Shown here: piece after piece, positions 46,320 through 57,567 of the stretch | Numbering within the stretch: the stretch's first letter is position 1 | How the letters are laid out: each line of letters starts with the position of its first letter | NCBI GenBank assembly: GCA_033296885.1 | Contig: MU864000.1 | Coordinates: 1-64,000, forward strand | DNA length: 64,000 nucleotides | Reading direction: 5' to 3' | Origin: Triangularia verruculosa | Taxonomy: Eukaryota > Ascomycota > Sordariomycetes > Sordariales > Podosporaceae | Notes under the pieces: generated by a model | What the model was told of the DNA's origin: nothing | Database searches by the model: none | Seen by the model: only the letters and a program-made list of their open reading frames with translations | Made by a program: the position numbers and the translations under genes

Positions 46320-47990
46320 ATGCAACCGGCGCTCAAGTCAACATACAAGGCCCCCCCTCTTCTGCCAGGCTGGACCGAACACAAGGCCCCGACCGGCCAC
46401 ACCTACTACTACAATGTTGAAACGAAGGAATCTACCTACAAGCGACCAGTCGCGACGGCAGCCCCTCCAACCGCGCCCGCCGCCAGCCCAGCATCGAGCT
46501 TTTGGCAGCACCAAGCTGTGCCTCAGCTGAATCTTTCTGATCCCAATGTTGCCAATGCCTTCATGTCACAGTATGGTCAGCCACAACATCAGCCGGGGCA
46601 ACAACGGGGTGGGCATGGACCGGGACAACGGGGCGGTTTCCAGGCGCGACCAAAACCGCAGCCCGTCGACAAGCCGCGATCCAAAGTTGCCATCCCCGGC
46701 CACGAACCATGGATTCTTGTCTACACCAAATACGGACGCCGGTTTGCCTACAACTCGACGAAGAACACCAGCTACTGGCGCATTCCCGAGAAGCTCATGC
46801 CTGCCATTCTTGAGCTTGACAAGGCGCGCATCCGGCAAAAGGCAGAGGGGATAGAGTCGGATCAGGTTGCAGCTAGCGAAGAGCCCTCGAGGCCAGCAGC
46901 GCCCGAGCAACAGCAGAAGGACTACGATAGTTCTGAATATGAAGAGGTGGAAGTGACCGATGATGAGGACGGCGAGCGAGAAGACGATGGCCACGCTTCG
47001 AAGCGCCAACGAACCGAAGACCTCGAAGACGCCGAGAACAATGGCCCGGTTGAATTCACCGAAGCAGACATTGCCGCCCAGCTCGCTGCAATGGGTGCCG
47101 ACTACAACGAGGATTACGAGATGGGCGAGGGTTACGACGACTACGGACAGGGAGAGGCTGCCGCTCCGCTCTCCGAAACCGATGCGCGAGAGCTCTTCAA
47201 AGACATGCTGTCCGACTTCAACATAAACCCCTACAGTCCGTGGGATATCCTCTTGGAGCAGGGCAAGATTGTAGACGATCCGCGCTACACCGTGTTGCCC
47301 ACGACAAAAGCCCGCAAGGAAGTCTGGGAAGAGTGGTCCCGGGTCAAAATTCAGGAACTCAAAGAGCTGCGACAAAAGCAAGAGAAAAAAGACCCTCGCA
47401 TCGCTTACTTTGCCATGCTCCAAGAAAAGGCCACACCGAAGCTATACTGGGCAGAGTTTAAGCGGAAATTCAAGCGCGAAGACTGCATGAAAGATGTTAA
47501 AATGGCCGATAAGGATAGGGAAAAGTGGTACAGGGAGTATATCTCTCGACTCAAACTGCCTCAGTCCGCTCTCAAGTCCGACTTGAAAAAGCTGCTCGAG
47601 TCTGTTCCCCTGTCGCAGCTCCACAACCGCTCTTCCACTTCCTCGTTACCGCCAGCCGTCTTGACAGACCTTCGCTATTGGTCTCTTGACACAAAATCAA
47701 GGGATGAATTTGTCGAAGGATACATTGCTGGTCTGGGACCTCCGCCTGACTCGACTGGCCAGCAAGGGCAAGAAGAGGACGAGGCAACAGCAAAGGCCAA
47801 GGAGGAAAGACGCAAGCGGGAAAAAGCACTCCAGGACAGGGAACGGGCTGTGCAGGAGGAAAAGCACCGCCAGGAGAAGAAGCTGCAGTTCGAGCGAGCA
47901 AGGCTAAGGGAAGAAGAGCGGGAGCTCGAGAGGGCCATGCAAGTGAGTAAAAAGGGGTTGCAAAGCCAGCTTGCGCCGCAGGATGCTTAA
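46320..47990 (+). CDS. WW/FF-domain protein, Urn1/TCERG1-like
   Basis: Single exon, 556 aa. FF/WW proteins of this type bridge spliceosomal factors and the RNA polymerase II C-terminal domain in the nucleus. A WW domain lies at about residues 14-42 (LPGWTEHKAPTGHTYYYN), with the second Trp replaced by Tyr (STYKRP). A second WW-like unit follows at about 128-160 (EPWILVYTKYGRRFAYN, SYWRIP). An acidic segment lies at about 205-240, with a basic KRQR that could be a nuclear signal. The FF domain begins near residue 282 (ARELFKDMLSDFNINPYSPW, then KARKEVWEEW), and a further FF-like unit follows (YWAEFKRKFK). The C-terminus is an Arg/Glu/Lys coiled coil. It matches yeast Urn1 and S. pombe/human TCERG1-like proteins in layout. 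It is convergent with the TAPT1 gene, stops 144 nt apart. Confidence 0.87.
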   Translation: MQPALKSTYKAPPLLPGWTEHKAPTGHTYYYNVETKESTYKRPVATAAPPTAPAASPASSFWQHQAVPQLNLSDPNVANAFMSQYGQPQHQPGQQRGGHGPGQRGGFQARPKPQPVDKPRSKVAIPGHEPWILVYTKYGRRFAYNSTKNTSYWRIPEKLMPAILELDKARIRQKAEGIESDQVAASEEPSRPAAPEQQQKDYDSSEYEEVEVTDDEDGEREDDGHASKRQRTEDLEDAENNGPVEFTEADIAAQLAAMGADYNEDYEMGEGYDDYGQGEAAAPLSETDARELFKDMLSDFNINPYSPWDILLEQGKIVDDPRYTVLPTTKARKEVWEEWSRVKIQELKELRQKQEKKDPRIAYFAMLQEKATPKLYWAEFKRKFKREDCMKDVKMADKDREKWYREYISRLKLPQSALKSDLKKLLESVPLSQLHNRSSTSSLPPAVLTDLRYWSLDTKSRDEFVEGYIAGLGPPPDSTGQQGQEEDEATAKAKEERRKREKALQDRERAVQEEKHRQEKKLQFERARLREEERELERAMQVSKKGLQSQLAPQDA

Positions 47991-48134
47991 GATGTCGGAG
48001 CAATGCTGGTAAATTCGGTCCGCCGAATCTCATGTATATTCGATAACAATACCCAGTATAACGCCCTTCAATGCATGCATGCTTCCGCCATAAGCACCAA
48101 ACCCTAACAAGCCGATTCACCCAATACAGAACAG

Positions 48135-51100
48135 CTACCAAATCCTCCTGGCAACCATCTCATACCTGACTACGCCGCTAAAATCCTTTTCCTTTTCCCT
48201 GTCTTCCTTCTCTCGATTCCTCTTGTCCCGCTCCTGCACTTTGCGTAGCCCTTCCGGGTCGTCAGCAAAAATCCACCTCCTCCTGTCATCCCCGACCTCT
48301 ACGTTTCCATAGCCGCCCACGCGTCTACCCTTGGCGTCGAAACTCTCGCGCTCCTGCTTGCCGATCGCGATGGCGTGCTCCTTCATCTTCATCCTGGCGT
48401 ATCGATCCCGTGAGTATCGCAGCAGCACCATGCCCAGCAACATCTTTAGAATTAACAGCAACAGAAAGACGAGCAGAAAAACGACCACCATGGTGAGACC
48501 TGCGATGATGTCATCCGAGGTGAATTGCCATCTCATCCAGAGTTTGGTGCCCATCCCCGCTGCCCCCGCTGCAGTGCCGGCTGCCTGCTCCAATGTGGCA
48601 TTGTCAGAAGAGACAAGTAACTCGGGATAGGGAGAGCCGTAGACGGCACGCCCGAGGGCATTGCGTATCAGGTTATCCAGCCTGTCCAAGGCAGCGACCA
48701 TAGCAGGGGATGGCGCCGCTGAATCCACCGAGAGAGCTGTCTGCGTGGACGGTGGCAAGGGGGTGGGAAGATGCGTGGCTAGGAACATGTGGTAGATTTG
48801 TATCGACGCCCTGATAAACAGGCAGGATAGCGGCATCACCGGCAAGCCAAGACGGCGGGTCAAGGAGGGTGTCACAAACGCCTAGGAGCGACAGTCAGTA
48901 ACAGTTGAGGGCTAGAAGAATGTGGAAAGGGCAAGACATACATTGGTGTAATAGTCTTTGCAAAGAATATCCAGAATTCGGCTGTAAAAAGTAGGTTTAA
49001 TATTGTTGAACTTGTTGACAAAGGCATGCTTGACCCAATCCACAACCATTTCGCTGCCAATCACAACAAAAAAGGGAGACAACACTTCGCCAGACCACAG
49101 CCACGAAGGCATGATAGTGAAACTGGCCGGCAGTATCGACGAGGTGTGGAGGGGGAAACTGCTCGGACCACCATCGTCACCGCCAGCGCCGGGAACCCAG
49201 AAGCCTCCCACCTCTACAATGTTGCGCATGGCGATAATGACGAGCATGATCCACAGTTGGAAGCGCTCTACAATGTCGGCGCAAGCCAGTTGGAACGTAT
49301 TCTCCTTCTCGAAACGCTTGAAGACAGTGCTCTTGATCTCCACGAACTGGTTCGATAAGAGCAGCGTCATCAAGGCATTCGAATATGAGTTGACAGCCAC
49401 GTTGAGCGCAATGACCTGGTAGAACAGAATGATGGAGTGCAAAACGGTGTACACGAGGGCACCCAAGAACATGCCCAGCGGCAGCATAACCTTGGAGCGG
49501 CCAGAACTATTCCTAGATAGCGTCTCGGCACTAAACAGGCACTCCAGAACATCCTGACCCAGGGCCGACATGAGGCGGTCTCCCACCTCGAGCAGGTTGT
49601 AAATCGCGTAGAGTTTGATGGCAGACTGAGCCCGAATGAAGTGGTACATTCGGCTCGCATCCAGATTCATCAGGGCCACGGAGCTGCAGATGATGATGGC
49701 CCCTTGTAAAAGATCGGCCTTGTTGTACGAAGTCAAGTTGGAAGGGCTTGATTTGGTTCGTCGATGCCGAAACGCTCCTGGTGGCCTGTTGCCTGGTCTC
49801 TTGGACGTTGGAACTGAACCGCTACTTTGTGTCCGGGAGCCCTCGCGACGTCGAGAAGTGGATTCGCTGGCCGCTCGGGAGATACCAGAAGAGTGTGCAC
49901 CGACACCATCCCCCATATCCCGTGCCCTGCTACGGCTTCTAGACTCGTCTGTGTGGCCTGGATCATGGTGATTAGTCTTCAACATCGACCTGCCTCGGCG
50001 TCCTCTCTTCCACATGCGCCCCAGCCCATACCACACAAAACCAAACAGCCATCTGGCCTCTTTCTGTAACACATGGCACCACCATTGAACCAAGACAGAG
50101 AGCGAGATGCAAAACCGCATTGGCAAAATTGTAAACGTCCATAGCCAAGCATCCAAGCACGCTAGCGCCCCAAATATGATTGTCCTTTCCAGAAACCAGG
50201 GTAGCATCATGACGTTTTTCAGCCGCTCAAACTTCACGGCGCTGGATTCGTAAGGTATGTCGGTGGCGTAGGAGTGGTGAATGTAGAGCGGACTAGGCCG
50301 CTGACCTGCCAGTTCAAGTTGGAGGAGTGTGGGCACCGACATTGGTGGAAGCGGTATCGACGGTGGTACCGGCGAGGGAGGGATATCAGTTACATCATCG
50401 CCCCTTCTAGGTGCCGGCTGTTTAGGTGCTGCTGTAACATGGCTCGACCGGCCATCGAGGTCAAGAGGAGCAGGCCGAGGTGGTGGTTGAAAAGAATTGC
50501 GCCGGCTCGAAGAGGAAGACTGGGCAGGGGGCTGGCTCGTCGACTTTCGCCTGCTCATTGGCGGCGTGGACAAAGTCCTGCCGCCCATATTGGGACGTGC
50601 CTGAAAGGTTGGTCGTTCATTCCCGCCCTCTTGTCGAGTTTCGGAACTGTCCAGCTGTGGGAACTCTTGACGCTCGGCCATTGCGGACCGGCTGATGGTC
50701 TCGGCAATGCTCGCGCTCAACGGCTGGTCTGTCAGCTTGCGCTCTGGCACGGCAGCCACCGGCAGAGACTCGGGAGCTGCAGTCAACTCCTGCATTTTGG
50801 AGGCAGAGAGTCGCCTGACGCCGCCCGGATTGCTTGTCTTGGTGTTTGATCGGCTTCGTGTCTTTGCGACGGCAACGGTTGTCTGATTCGGGGGCTCGGG
50901 CATGGACCCGGGGGCTTTTGCTTCAGGGGAAGAAGACTCGGTCGGGAGTTCGACATCACTTTGGCTGTCCTCCGAGGGTTCTGGGGTCGGCACACCCCTC
51001 ACTGGGCTCGTCGTCGGTCGCTCGTGGGTCAGTTGCCCCTCGGTTGGCGGTTCGGGCCGTGGATCGTTCGGTGTCAACATCGGTGAAGGTAGATGACTGG

Positions 51101-51209
51101 AAGATGTTGAGAGCTTGCGATGGGCATGTTTGGCAACTTCGGAGGCGGCGCTGGCAGCGTTGGCGGAGGAGTCGTTGCTCTCGCGTGCCTCGCCAACTGC
51201 GGTCGCCAT
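48135..51209 (-). CDS. TAPT1/Emp65-family ER membrane protein
   Basis: Two exons on the minus strand, 51209-48942 and 48881-48135, give 1004 aa; the 60-nt intron uses GTATGT and CCTAG. Family members are multispanning ER membrane proteins: yeast Emp65 works with Slp1 in folding soluble ER proteins, and human TAPT1 is needed for skeletal and ciliary function. The first 330 residues are disordered (Ser/Pro-rich). The membrane domain begins near LPWFLERTIIFGALACL and contains the signature YHFIRAQSAIKLYAIYNLLE with VGDRLMSALGQDVLE, then WVKHAFVNKFNNIKP. Across the intron it reads LCKDYYTN/AFVTPSLTRRLGLPVMPLSC. A last helix lies near residue 885-910, followed by a basic tail. I prefer the ATG at 51209; 68 codons upstream are open but not protein-like. 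Confidence 0.9.
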
Positions 51210-52664
51210 GATTGCGTCGGTAGGAAGCAGAGCTTCACACCATCTCAGATGGTGGTGTTTTCCCGCACGGAGACGCGATTGCTTTGAAGCACAGGCGTGG
51301 CTTGGGTTTCTGCTCAAAATCTGTTGAAGTGTCGGGAACATAGTGTACCATGCACAATCCCGGCTTGGCAGCCCAGCTACCACCAAGTGACGTCCAACGG
51401 CTGACCCACCCACCTGCGCTCGGGGGCGTGGCGCTCTCTAGCATAACAACCCTAACCCTTATTATCACCCCTATCCTCCCCTTTTTGCCCCTTTCCTCAT
51501 GGCGGCTGCTCATCAGTCTCATCGAGAGCCTGTTCGCCTACGTATGCACCATGAGACTCCTCCAAAAGCAAACATACATGCGGATTGACTCTCTCATCAG
51601 CTGACAATGACCACTGCTCCACATCGGAGACGACAGAGGTATCAACATTCAACAGGTCGTCAAGCAATGTTGCAGAATCCGCCATGGAAAAGCGTGCGGC
51701 AGCTTTTGTCAGCAGATTCGACCTTTCTCAATAGTAGTACACGTAATGAAGATTGGTCAGGATTCACATCTGCGGATCTGAGAGCGCCGGAGAGATAGGC
51801 GGACTGATATGAAGCCGTGTTCAACTCGCAGCGTCGGACTTCGCAGCTTCAACGTGATCCAGGGCCCCGGGAGGATTCTTCTTCACCGCTGACCCTCGGT
51901 CGTAACATCATTACTAATTTTCTACAGCGTCCCAAACTGTAACCTTCTTGCTGACTTGCATTGAGTACCTTGTGTGCCAAGACTGGATTGGTATCCGTAT
52001 CGGGTGTTGTTTTACGCGGCTCGGCGTCCAATAAGAACCAACATTGTGGAGATAAGGCAGGATACCTACCAAGCCGGCGGTTGCGGGCGAAACGTTGTTT
52101 ATCTGCGAGTGCACCAACACTCCTGCATGAGGTTAAAGAGGCCACCCGGCGGAGATAGAACCACTTGATATCGGACCTTATAGCCGGGGACAAATCCCTT
52201 CCATGACAAGGGTTACTTTTGTTCGCAGCACGCCGGGGAAAGAAGGCCTGGCTGGGACCCTACCCATGTTCTGTTGGGGACATGACAACCTACGTAGGTG
52301 ATGTATCAAATTGCATGTTCCTGAAGTACCAGCCACGTAGGTGATCGAGGTACTGTAGGTATTTGTGGAGCGTGACATGTGGTGCGGTGGTCAAGGACAA
52401 GGTACCTTAGGTACTGTTAGGAATCACGCAACGATGGAGACTTTTCTGATCCGAGTAGGTCACAACAGACTCCTTCGGAAGATTTGTCCTCCCAGAGACA
52501 TAAGCAGGACGCAGGTCCGCCAAAGTGCCAGATGTCAAGTATAAGAAGGACCCAACTCTAACACTTCGCCCATTCTTACTCCTGCATCCTCCAGCTCCCG
52601 CCTGCACATTGAAATCCACCAGCCTTATTAGTTCGGCTCATTACCTAGCCTCAACACATCCACA
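51210..52664. other. Divergent promoter region
   Basis: About 1.45 kb between the starts of the TAPT1 gene (minus) and the aldolase gene (plus). No supported gene. TAGGTACC-like motifs recur near 52400-52415. Confidence 0.5.
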
Positions 52665-53746
52665 ATGACGGAAACAAACGGCACGAAACTCACCGAGGAA
52701 GAGCTGAAGGCCTTCGGGCCTTTGGCCGAGTCCATCGCAGCGAGTCGGTCTGGCGTTCCGAAAATGACAACTGCCTACCCTTCAGGCCCGCCAGAAGGAA
52801 TGCAAGTTTACCTAGGGCCGTCCATGTTCCAGCCCCATCGTGCTCGCCAGGCCATCCGTGATGCCCATGAGAAGAAGATCCCTCCTCTCATCGGCTACTA
52901 CGCAGGCCTCTCCTCGATTCCGCTCATGCGCTACATGGCACCCTTTGGGTTCGACGTGGTGTGGATTGACTGGGAGCATACCTCCTGCAACGTCGAGACC
53001 ATGACCTCCTTGGTCCACGATGCCATCTTCATGAGTCAGGGCAGGACCATCCCATTTGTTCGCGTTCCCGGACACGACCACGCTGCTATTGGGTTTGCTC
53101 TTGATGCTGGCGCCAGCATTGTTATCCCCCAGCTGGAAACAGTCGAGGAGGCGAAGCATGTCATGAGCAGCGCCAAATTCGGGACCAAGAATAGGGGCAC
53201 AAGATCAGCACCGCCTTTCCGATTGATCCCTACCATGACAGATCAAGGCTACGATGGTGTAAGAGACGTTTGGCAGAACTGGTAAGTTGCATTGTCCTTC
53301 CGAATATCTCCCTCTCAAGTCCGGCAAGTAGAAGAAGACGAGGTACTGACAACTAGCAAAGGAACGACCAAGCAGCGGTCATGGTCCAGATTGAATCCCT
53401 TGCCGGCATCAACAATCTCGACGCCATTCTCACCGAGTGCCCAGATATCGATGTCGTGTGGCTCGGTTCACTCGACTGCCGCATCAGCATGAATCTGCCT
53501 GCCAACTTCGGACAGGGCGCTGAGCCTGAGTGGGTGGCGGCCAAAGAGAAGTTTTACGCAACGCTAAAGAAGCACAACAAGCCTCTTGCCGGTTTCTCTT
53601 TTGCGCCAGGCGAGGCGCTTACTGAAGCAGCACAGGAGCACAGCATGATTCTTCACAGCTCAGATGTGACGAAGCTATTCGAGTTGAAGCAGGAACTGGC
53701 GAATGCTAGGGAAGCCATTAGGGGAGTTGTCAAGAAGCAGGAGTGA
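52665..53746 (+). CDS. HpcH/HpaI aldolase family protein
   Basis: The family cleaves or forms 2-keto-3-deoxy acids with pyruvate, using a divalent metal in a TIM barrel. Two exons, 52665-53281 and 53362-53746, give 333 aa. The 80-nt intron splits a Trp codon and is well formed. Visible core: GFDVVWIDWEHTSCNVETM (strand plus WEHT near the active site), RTIPFVRVPGHDHAAIGFAL, DAGASIVIPQLETVEEAKHV, and VMVQIESLAGINNLDAIL, where the Glu is the metal ligand. The next ligand region reads DVVWLGSLDCRISM, with Asp followed by Cys-Arg rather than the usual Leu-Ser. The 55-residue N-terminal extension (TEEELKAFGPL) is longer than in bacterial enzymes. The natural substrate is unknown. It is cytosolic, with no targeting signal seen. 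Confidence 0.88.
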
Positions 53747-54090
53747 CTGCCGCTTGTGTTGCTATAGGCAAACCATTTCCTTACATCTTGAATAGGTAGA
53801 TCTAGAATACAGCTCAAACTCTCAAGTGGGCATTGATTTCGCTCTTATTTAGTACAGCAACGGTTCAAGTCACGCGTCAAAGCTCATTGCGTACCACGCT
53901 CTGATTCGCTTGATTCATGTCACTAGCCGCAGGGTGGTTCGGACGTCCGATGATCTTTGGTCACTTGGCCCTCCGATGTTTCAATCGTCTTCAACTTGTT
54001 TTCTGACAATTCACTTGTCAATACAGCTGTCAATGAATTTTGACTAGGATTTCCATATACATATATATATCGAACCTACTGGCATCCACC
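53747..54090. other. Intergenic region
   Basis: About 340 nt between two genes in the same direction. A TATATATAT run at 54057-54068 lies just before the next start. Nothing else seen. Confidence 0.5.
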
Positions 54091-54818
54091 ATGCCTTCTA
54101 TTGTCCATCTATCGGCTTTGTTGGCTGCAGCTCTTGTCGGCATCGCTACATCCATTAGCCCGGCGGCGACAGTACCCCACCCTCCCTTGAACATAACTGC
54201 CCTTTCTTCTCGTGAGGGGTACTCAGTTATCGAATGCTGGCAGTTGGCTTCCATCCCCATGGAGGCAATGCAAGCAGCAAATTACATTGTTGGAGGTCAG
54301 ACGACAAAAGCAGTCTGGTCACGCATCGAACCTCGGACTCATGTTGGCGAGGCATGGGCACCACACGCGCAGTCAGTCTCCTTTTCCGGTTTACTGTTCT
54401 CCGCCACACTCCCCCGAAGCACAACCCTGTACTAAGTCTCACCAACTTTGATCTAGCTAGACTTTCCATCATCCTAAACGGGCTTATTAGGATCACCTCG
54501 CCGGCTCCAAGTCAAAGGGAAAGTGGCAGAGGTCCAATGAATGATTCTGTCATGCCGTCGATCGGTGTGGGTGGAAGTGGTATGGGAGAAGTGGCCGAAG
54601 ATCACGATGATGACCGCCCGAAGACCAGAACTGCCTATATCATGCCAGGAACACTCAAGTCTTCTGTACTCATCGCTGCCGACCTGAAGAGTGTGAGCAC
54701 CTTGGCAGGGCATTACACTGAGTTCCCAAGCGACGAGCCCACTGTGCTTGTGCAGATTCCATTCGAGGGTGACGTGGTGCCAGACCATACAGTCTTGCAT
54801 GAAGGCAGCTGTCACTAG
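54091..54818 (+). CDS. Small secreted protein, cupin-like
   Basis: Two exons, 54091-54371 and 54437-54818 (220 aa), with a GTCAGT donor and ACTAAG acceptor. The exact acceptor is less sure. A signal peptide covers about residues 1-21 (MPSIVHLSALLAAALVGIAT). The order of features (ECWQLASIP near the start, a central LSIILNGLIRITSP, then LIAADLKSVSTLAGHYTEFP and SDEPTVLVQIPFEG at the end) resembles a group of small secreted fungal proteins with a cupin-like fold. A 40-residue loop with HDDDRPKTR interrupts it. Function unknown; extracellular location inferred. Confidence 0.7.
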
Positions 54819-55008
54819 ATGGGGACAGAGTTTGTAAATCAAGATCAATTTGCGCCACCAGCGCTAGTAGGGGCTTACTAAAGCTGATACCTGAGTTTGA
54901 TGTTTCTCCGCTTTCCTTCCAGCGGTCTTGTTTCTTTCGGCCAAGTGTCATTTCCCCGTTCACTGCTTGTGATAGCAGTAGTTAGTGTCTCTGCCGTGGT
55001 GTAGGAAA

Positions 55009-55272
55009 TCAGCACGGGCTGCATACCTTCGTCTCGGTCTCCTTTTTGCCACCAGCCTGGCTTAAATCGCCCTGTTCTTTCCTCGCTGGGTCTGCCTTCT
55101 CCAACACCGGTTGGGATATCTGAGGAGGCGCAAGGCCCCCGGGACTGTTGTCTGCGGCCGGTTTGCGGTCCGGATATGGACCTCGTGTGTGAGGGTCGTA
55201 TGTCTCGGTGGTTGCTTGCTCGCGCCGGGAAGGGTCGACGGCATCTTTGAGGGACTCAATAATGTCGGACAT
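55009..55272 (-). CDS. Small hydrophilic protein, unknown
   Basis: 87 aa, beginning MSDIIESLKDAVDPSRREQA. It is entirely hydrophilic with Pro/Gly-rich stretches and low complexity. As written it ends KVCSPC. Alternatively a GTATGC donor after ETETK and a downstream CAAGCAG acceptor (with CTAAC branch point) would place a TGA directly after the splice, giving 82 aa. Composition resembles stress-induced intrinsically disordered proteins, which is only a guess. Its start lies 208 nt from the 3' end of the next minus-strand gene. Confidence 0.55.
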   Translation of the reverse strand: MSDIIESLKDAVDPSRREQATTETYDPHTRGPYPDRKPAADNSPGGLAPPQISQPVLEKADPARKEQGDLSQAGGKKETETKVCSPC

Positions 55273-55480
55273 GGTGATGTGTGGTAGAATGTGGATGATG
55301 TGGAATTCTCAGAAGTAAGGTGAGATGGGATATTTATGACTTCGGATACAGGCTGTTTTGCGGACACCTTCAAGTTGTTTTGGCAGCAAATGTGGTTGAG
55401 AGTAGAGTGTGCCGATGATGTCATTGCGACCCCCAAAGCACCATCAAGCGGGGATCGTCAAAGAGTGCCTGCCAAGACCC

Positions 55481-55977
55481 TCATTTTGTGTTGCATACAT
55501 TCCCCCAAGGCATGATGTCACCACCATCAATGCACCTCTGGCTCTGTCCTCCCGGCCCGTACACCACCAGGCCCTCTCCCGCCTTCAAAGGCTCCTGAGT
55601 AGCAACTTCGGTATGGCATTCGGCACAAAGAAAATCGACCGAGTCCCAGCAATATACGAGCCCGCAAAAGCAAGTCGGGCTAAGCAAGATACAGCACAGA
55701 GTTCTCCAGGGTCTTTTATCCCACAGCATGGTTATGCCGAGTTAGTTGATGCCTCGTAAGGTCTATGCCAAGGATTGAGAATTGCAACTCACTCTTCCCC
55801 TTTGCGTCTCTCCTCTCGCTGGACGTTGGCGACTCTCTTGCAAAAAGGGCACTCAATCATTAGAAGTTTGGCCTGATCGAAGTGTGCATTTGCCAACATG
55901 TGGAGGGGGCTAATCACTGGTTGATGGCCCGATCCGGGGGCCTCGGGGAGCTCCATCTCTGGGGCTGTTTGTGCCAT
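55481..55977 (-). CDS. LITAF-like zinc-ribbon membrane protein 1
   Basis: Two exons on the minus strand, 55977-55793 and 55712-55481, give 138 aa. LITAF domains are membrane-bound zinc ribbons on the cytosolic face of endosomes or the plasma membrane, with a helix inserted between two Cys pairs. Here the first pair is IECPFCKR (about residue 43). The hydrophobic insert is WRTLCCILLSPTCFCGLVYCW, palmitoylation-like in its Cys content. The second pair is FLCAECHTEVAT, and a GPGGQS motif follows that is shared by all three local members. The acceptor (ATAAAAG) is weak but is the first AG after a CTAAC branch point and keeps frame. It is divergent from member 2. Confidence 0.75.
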
Positions 55978-56513
55978 GGTGATCGCTTGAACCAAGATTG
56001 ATAAGACCCTACTTTTTTTGAGGGAAATCCGCGCATTTGTAGTTTTTGAAGTACTCGCGGTTGTTCTGATCCCTTGCAGGCTTGGAGCCGCACTATTGTT
56101 TTGGCTGACAGCAGCTGAGATGCACTTCAACGCTGAGCCATTCACAGCGTCATTTCGACCACGCCACAGAAGCCACTCGGTAAGGTGGCCAACCCTCAGA
56201 TCCGTCTTGTCAATGTCCCGGAGCGTGTAACAAATTCAGCTACCCACGATGGTCTAAGCTGGTACCAACGATCTAGGTCGGTGAAGATGAACCCGCCTTA
56301 TTAGCATCAGATTATCCAACAATTACATACATTTCCCTTTGCCCTATAGCATGTGCAGTTTCACGCCACCGCGCCAGTCACATCGCTATTCTTTTGTGGC
56401 TTGCACTTTGCAGCGATAAAACCCAACTGCCACCCCGCTCTCTACTAGATTCATGTTTCGCTGTTTCTCTGAGACCAGCATACCTCATTTATGAGGTATG
56501 AACCTTCTGAATC
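55978..56513. other. Divergent promoter of two LITAF-like genes
   Basis: About 535 nt between the starts of the LITAF-like genes at 55977 (minus) and 56514 (plus). No gene or repeat is seen. Confidence 0.55.
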
Positions 56514-57056
56514 ATGGCGGAAGCTAGTAATCTTGAACCCCCATCATACACGTCTGCAACGACAGATAGCTCTCGCCAACTTCAACTCGGTGCAGGCGGA
56601 CTGCCGCCTCCTCCATACGCTGCGACGCTGCCACCACCCTTCCAGGCAGCAGCAGAACGAGAAGACATTGTCCAAACTATCCCCCTCCACTTGTTACACG
56701 AATATGACCATGGTCCATATATCCGATGGATTGACTGTCCATTCTGTCTGAAGGGCACTCCAGTCCGGAGGGCCGTAACTCGAGGATTTCAGTAAGTCGA
56801 TTTCACCCGGTCATGTGAAGGAATCGCTGTGCTAAAGTAACCTGCGTCTGCGCCACATAGGAACGGTGTCTTGAAGATGTGGCTTGGCTGGTCGATCATC
56901 ACGGGAGGCATAGGAATGTTCTACCGACCGACACATAACGACACCGTCGACTACTTTTGTGGTGAATGCCAGAACAAGGTGGCAACCAGCCATCCAGATC
57001 GTGGGCCCATGGAAACATTTGGACCAGGGGGGCAGAGTCGAACCTTTGCAAGATAA
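56514..57056 (+). CDS. LITAF-like zinc-ribbon membrane protein 2
   Basis: Two exons, 56514-56791 and 56861-57056 (157 aa), with GTAAGT and CACATAG splice sites. The Pro-rich N-terminus (GLPPPPYAATLPPPF) contains PPPY-like motifs of the sort bound by WW-domain ubiquitin ligases, as in animal LITAF. The first Cys pair is IDCPFCLKG (about residue 75). The insert is VLKMWLGWSIITGGIGMFY. The second Cys pair is YFCGECQNKVAT, and a GPGGQS motif stands near the end. Probable endosomal or plasma membrane location by family analogy. Confidence 0.82.
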
Positions 57057-57293
57057 TCCGTTGGTTGTTTCCCGTCCGTCACTCAACTTTGTCTGTTCCT
57101 TTAGTAAGCAAGATACCTACCGTAGTTTATTTCACACTGTCATCTACGGGCTTCTGAGGCCGCCCGGTTTTATGTGGTCTTATTATGCTTGTAAAAAGAT
57201 GCGAAGCCGAGGCATGTATCATCGGCGGTGGATACATATTGTCACACGGCAGAGAGCCAACAGGCCACACCTCGGCCCAACAGCTATCGACCT

Positions 57294-57567
57294 GCACGCT
57301 GTGAGCCAACCGTTGGAAGTGAAGCAGTCAATCAGAGGCATGGCGGGTATCAAAGGGATCCTACTGGCCCAGTGGTATATTGAAGGACTTGGCAGTGGCC
57401 TAAGTCAAGGAGGGCACGGACCACTTGACGGGAGATAAATACGCGTTTAGGATCACTGTATTATTCTAAGTCTTTTTTTTTTTTTTTCTTTATTATAGAC
57501 TTCGAGGCTATTAAAGATTATTACTATAATTAAACTACTATTTTAAGCCCTATATTATAGCCCTTAT
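57294..57567. repeat. Direct repeat copy 1, right half RIP-mutated
   Basis: Aligns over its length with 59627-59901. Left of the poly-T tract (about 57470-57488) this copy is normal while copy 2 shows C-to-T/G-to-A changes. Right of the tract this copy carries the mutations (for example AATTAAACTACTATTTTAAG against AATTGAACCACTGTTCCAAG). It marks the left edge of the degraded insert. Confidence 0.85.

Noticed and set aside
46566..47423. 285-codon minus-strand frame opposite the WW/FF gene
   Set aside because: Antisense of a well-supported coding exon; hydrophobic only because it is the complement of acidic codons.
54091..54818. Small secreted protein as a RiPP precursor
   Set aside because: It has no repeated core segments or regularly spaced KR sites and resembles a cupin-like fold instead.
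56959..57438. 159-codon plus-strand frame after LITAF-like gene 2
   Set aside because: Starts inside the LITAF exon in another frame and runs into the direct repeat; no features.
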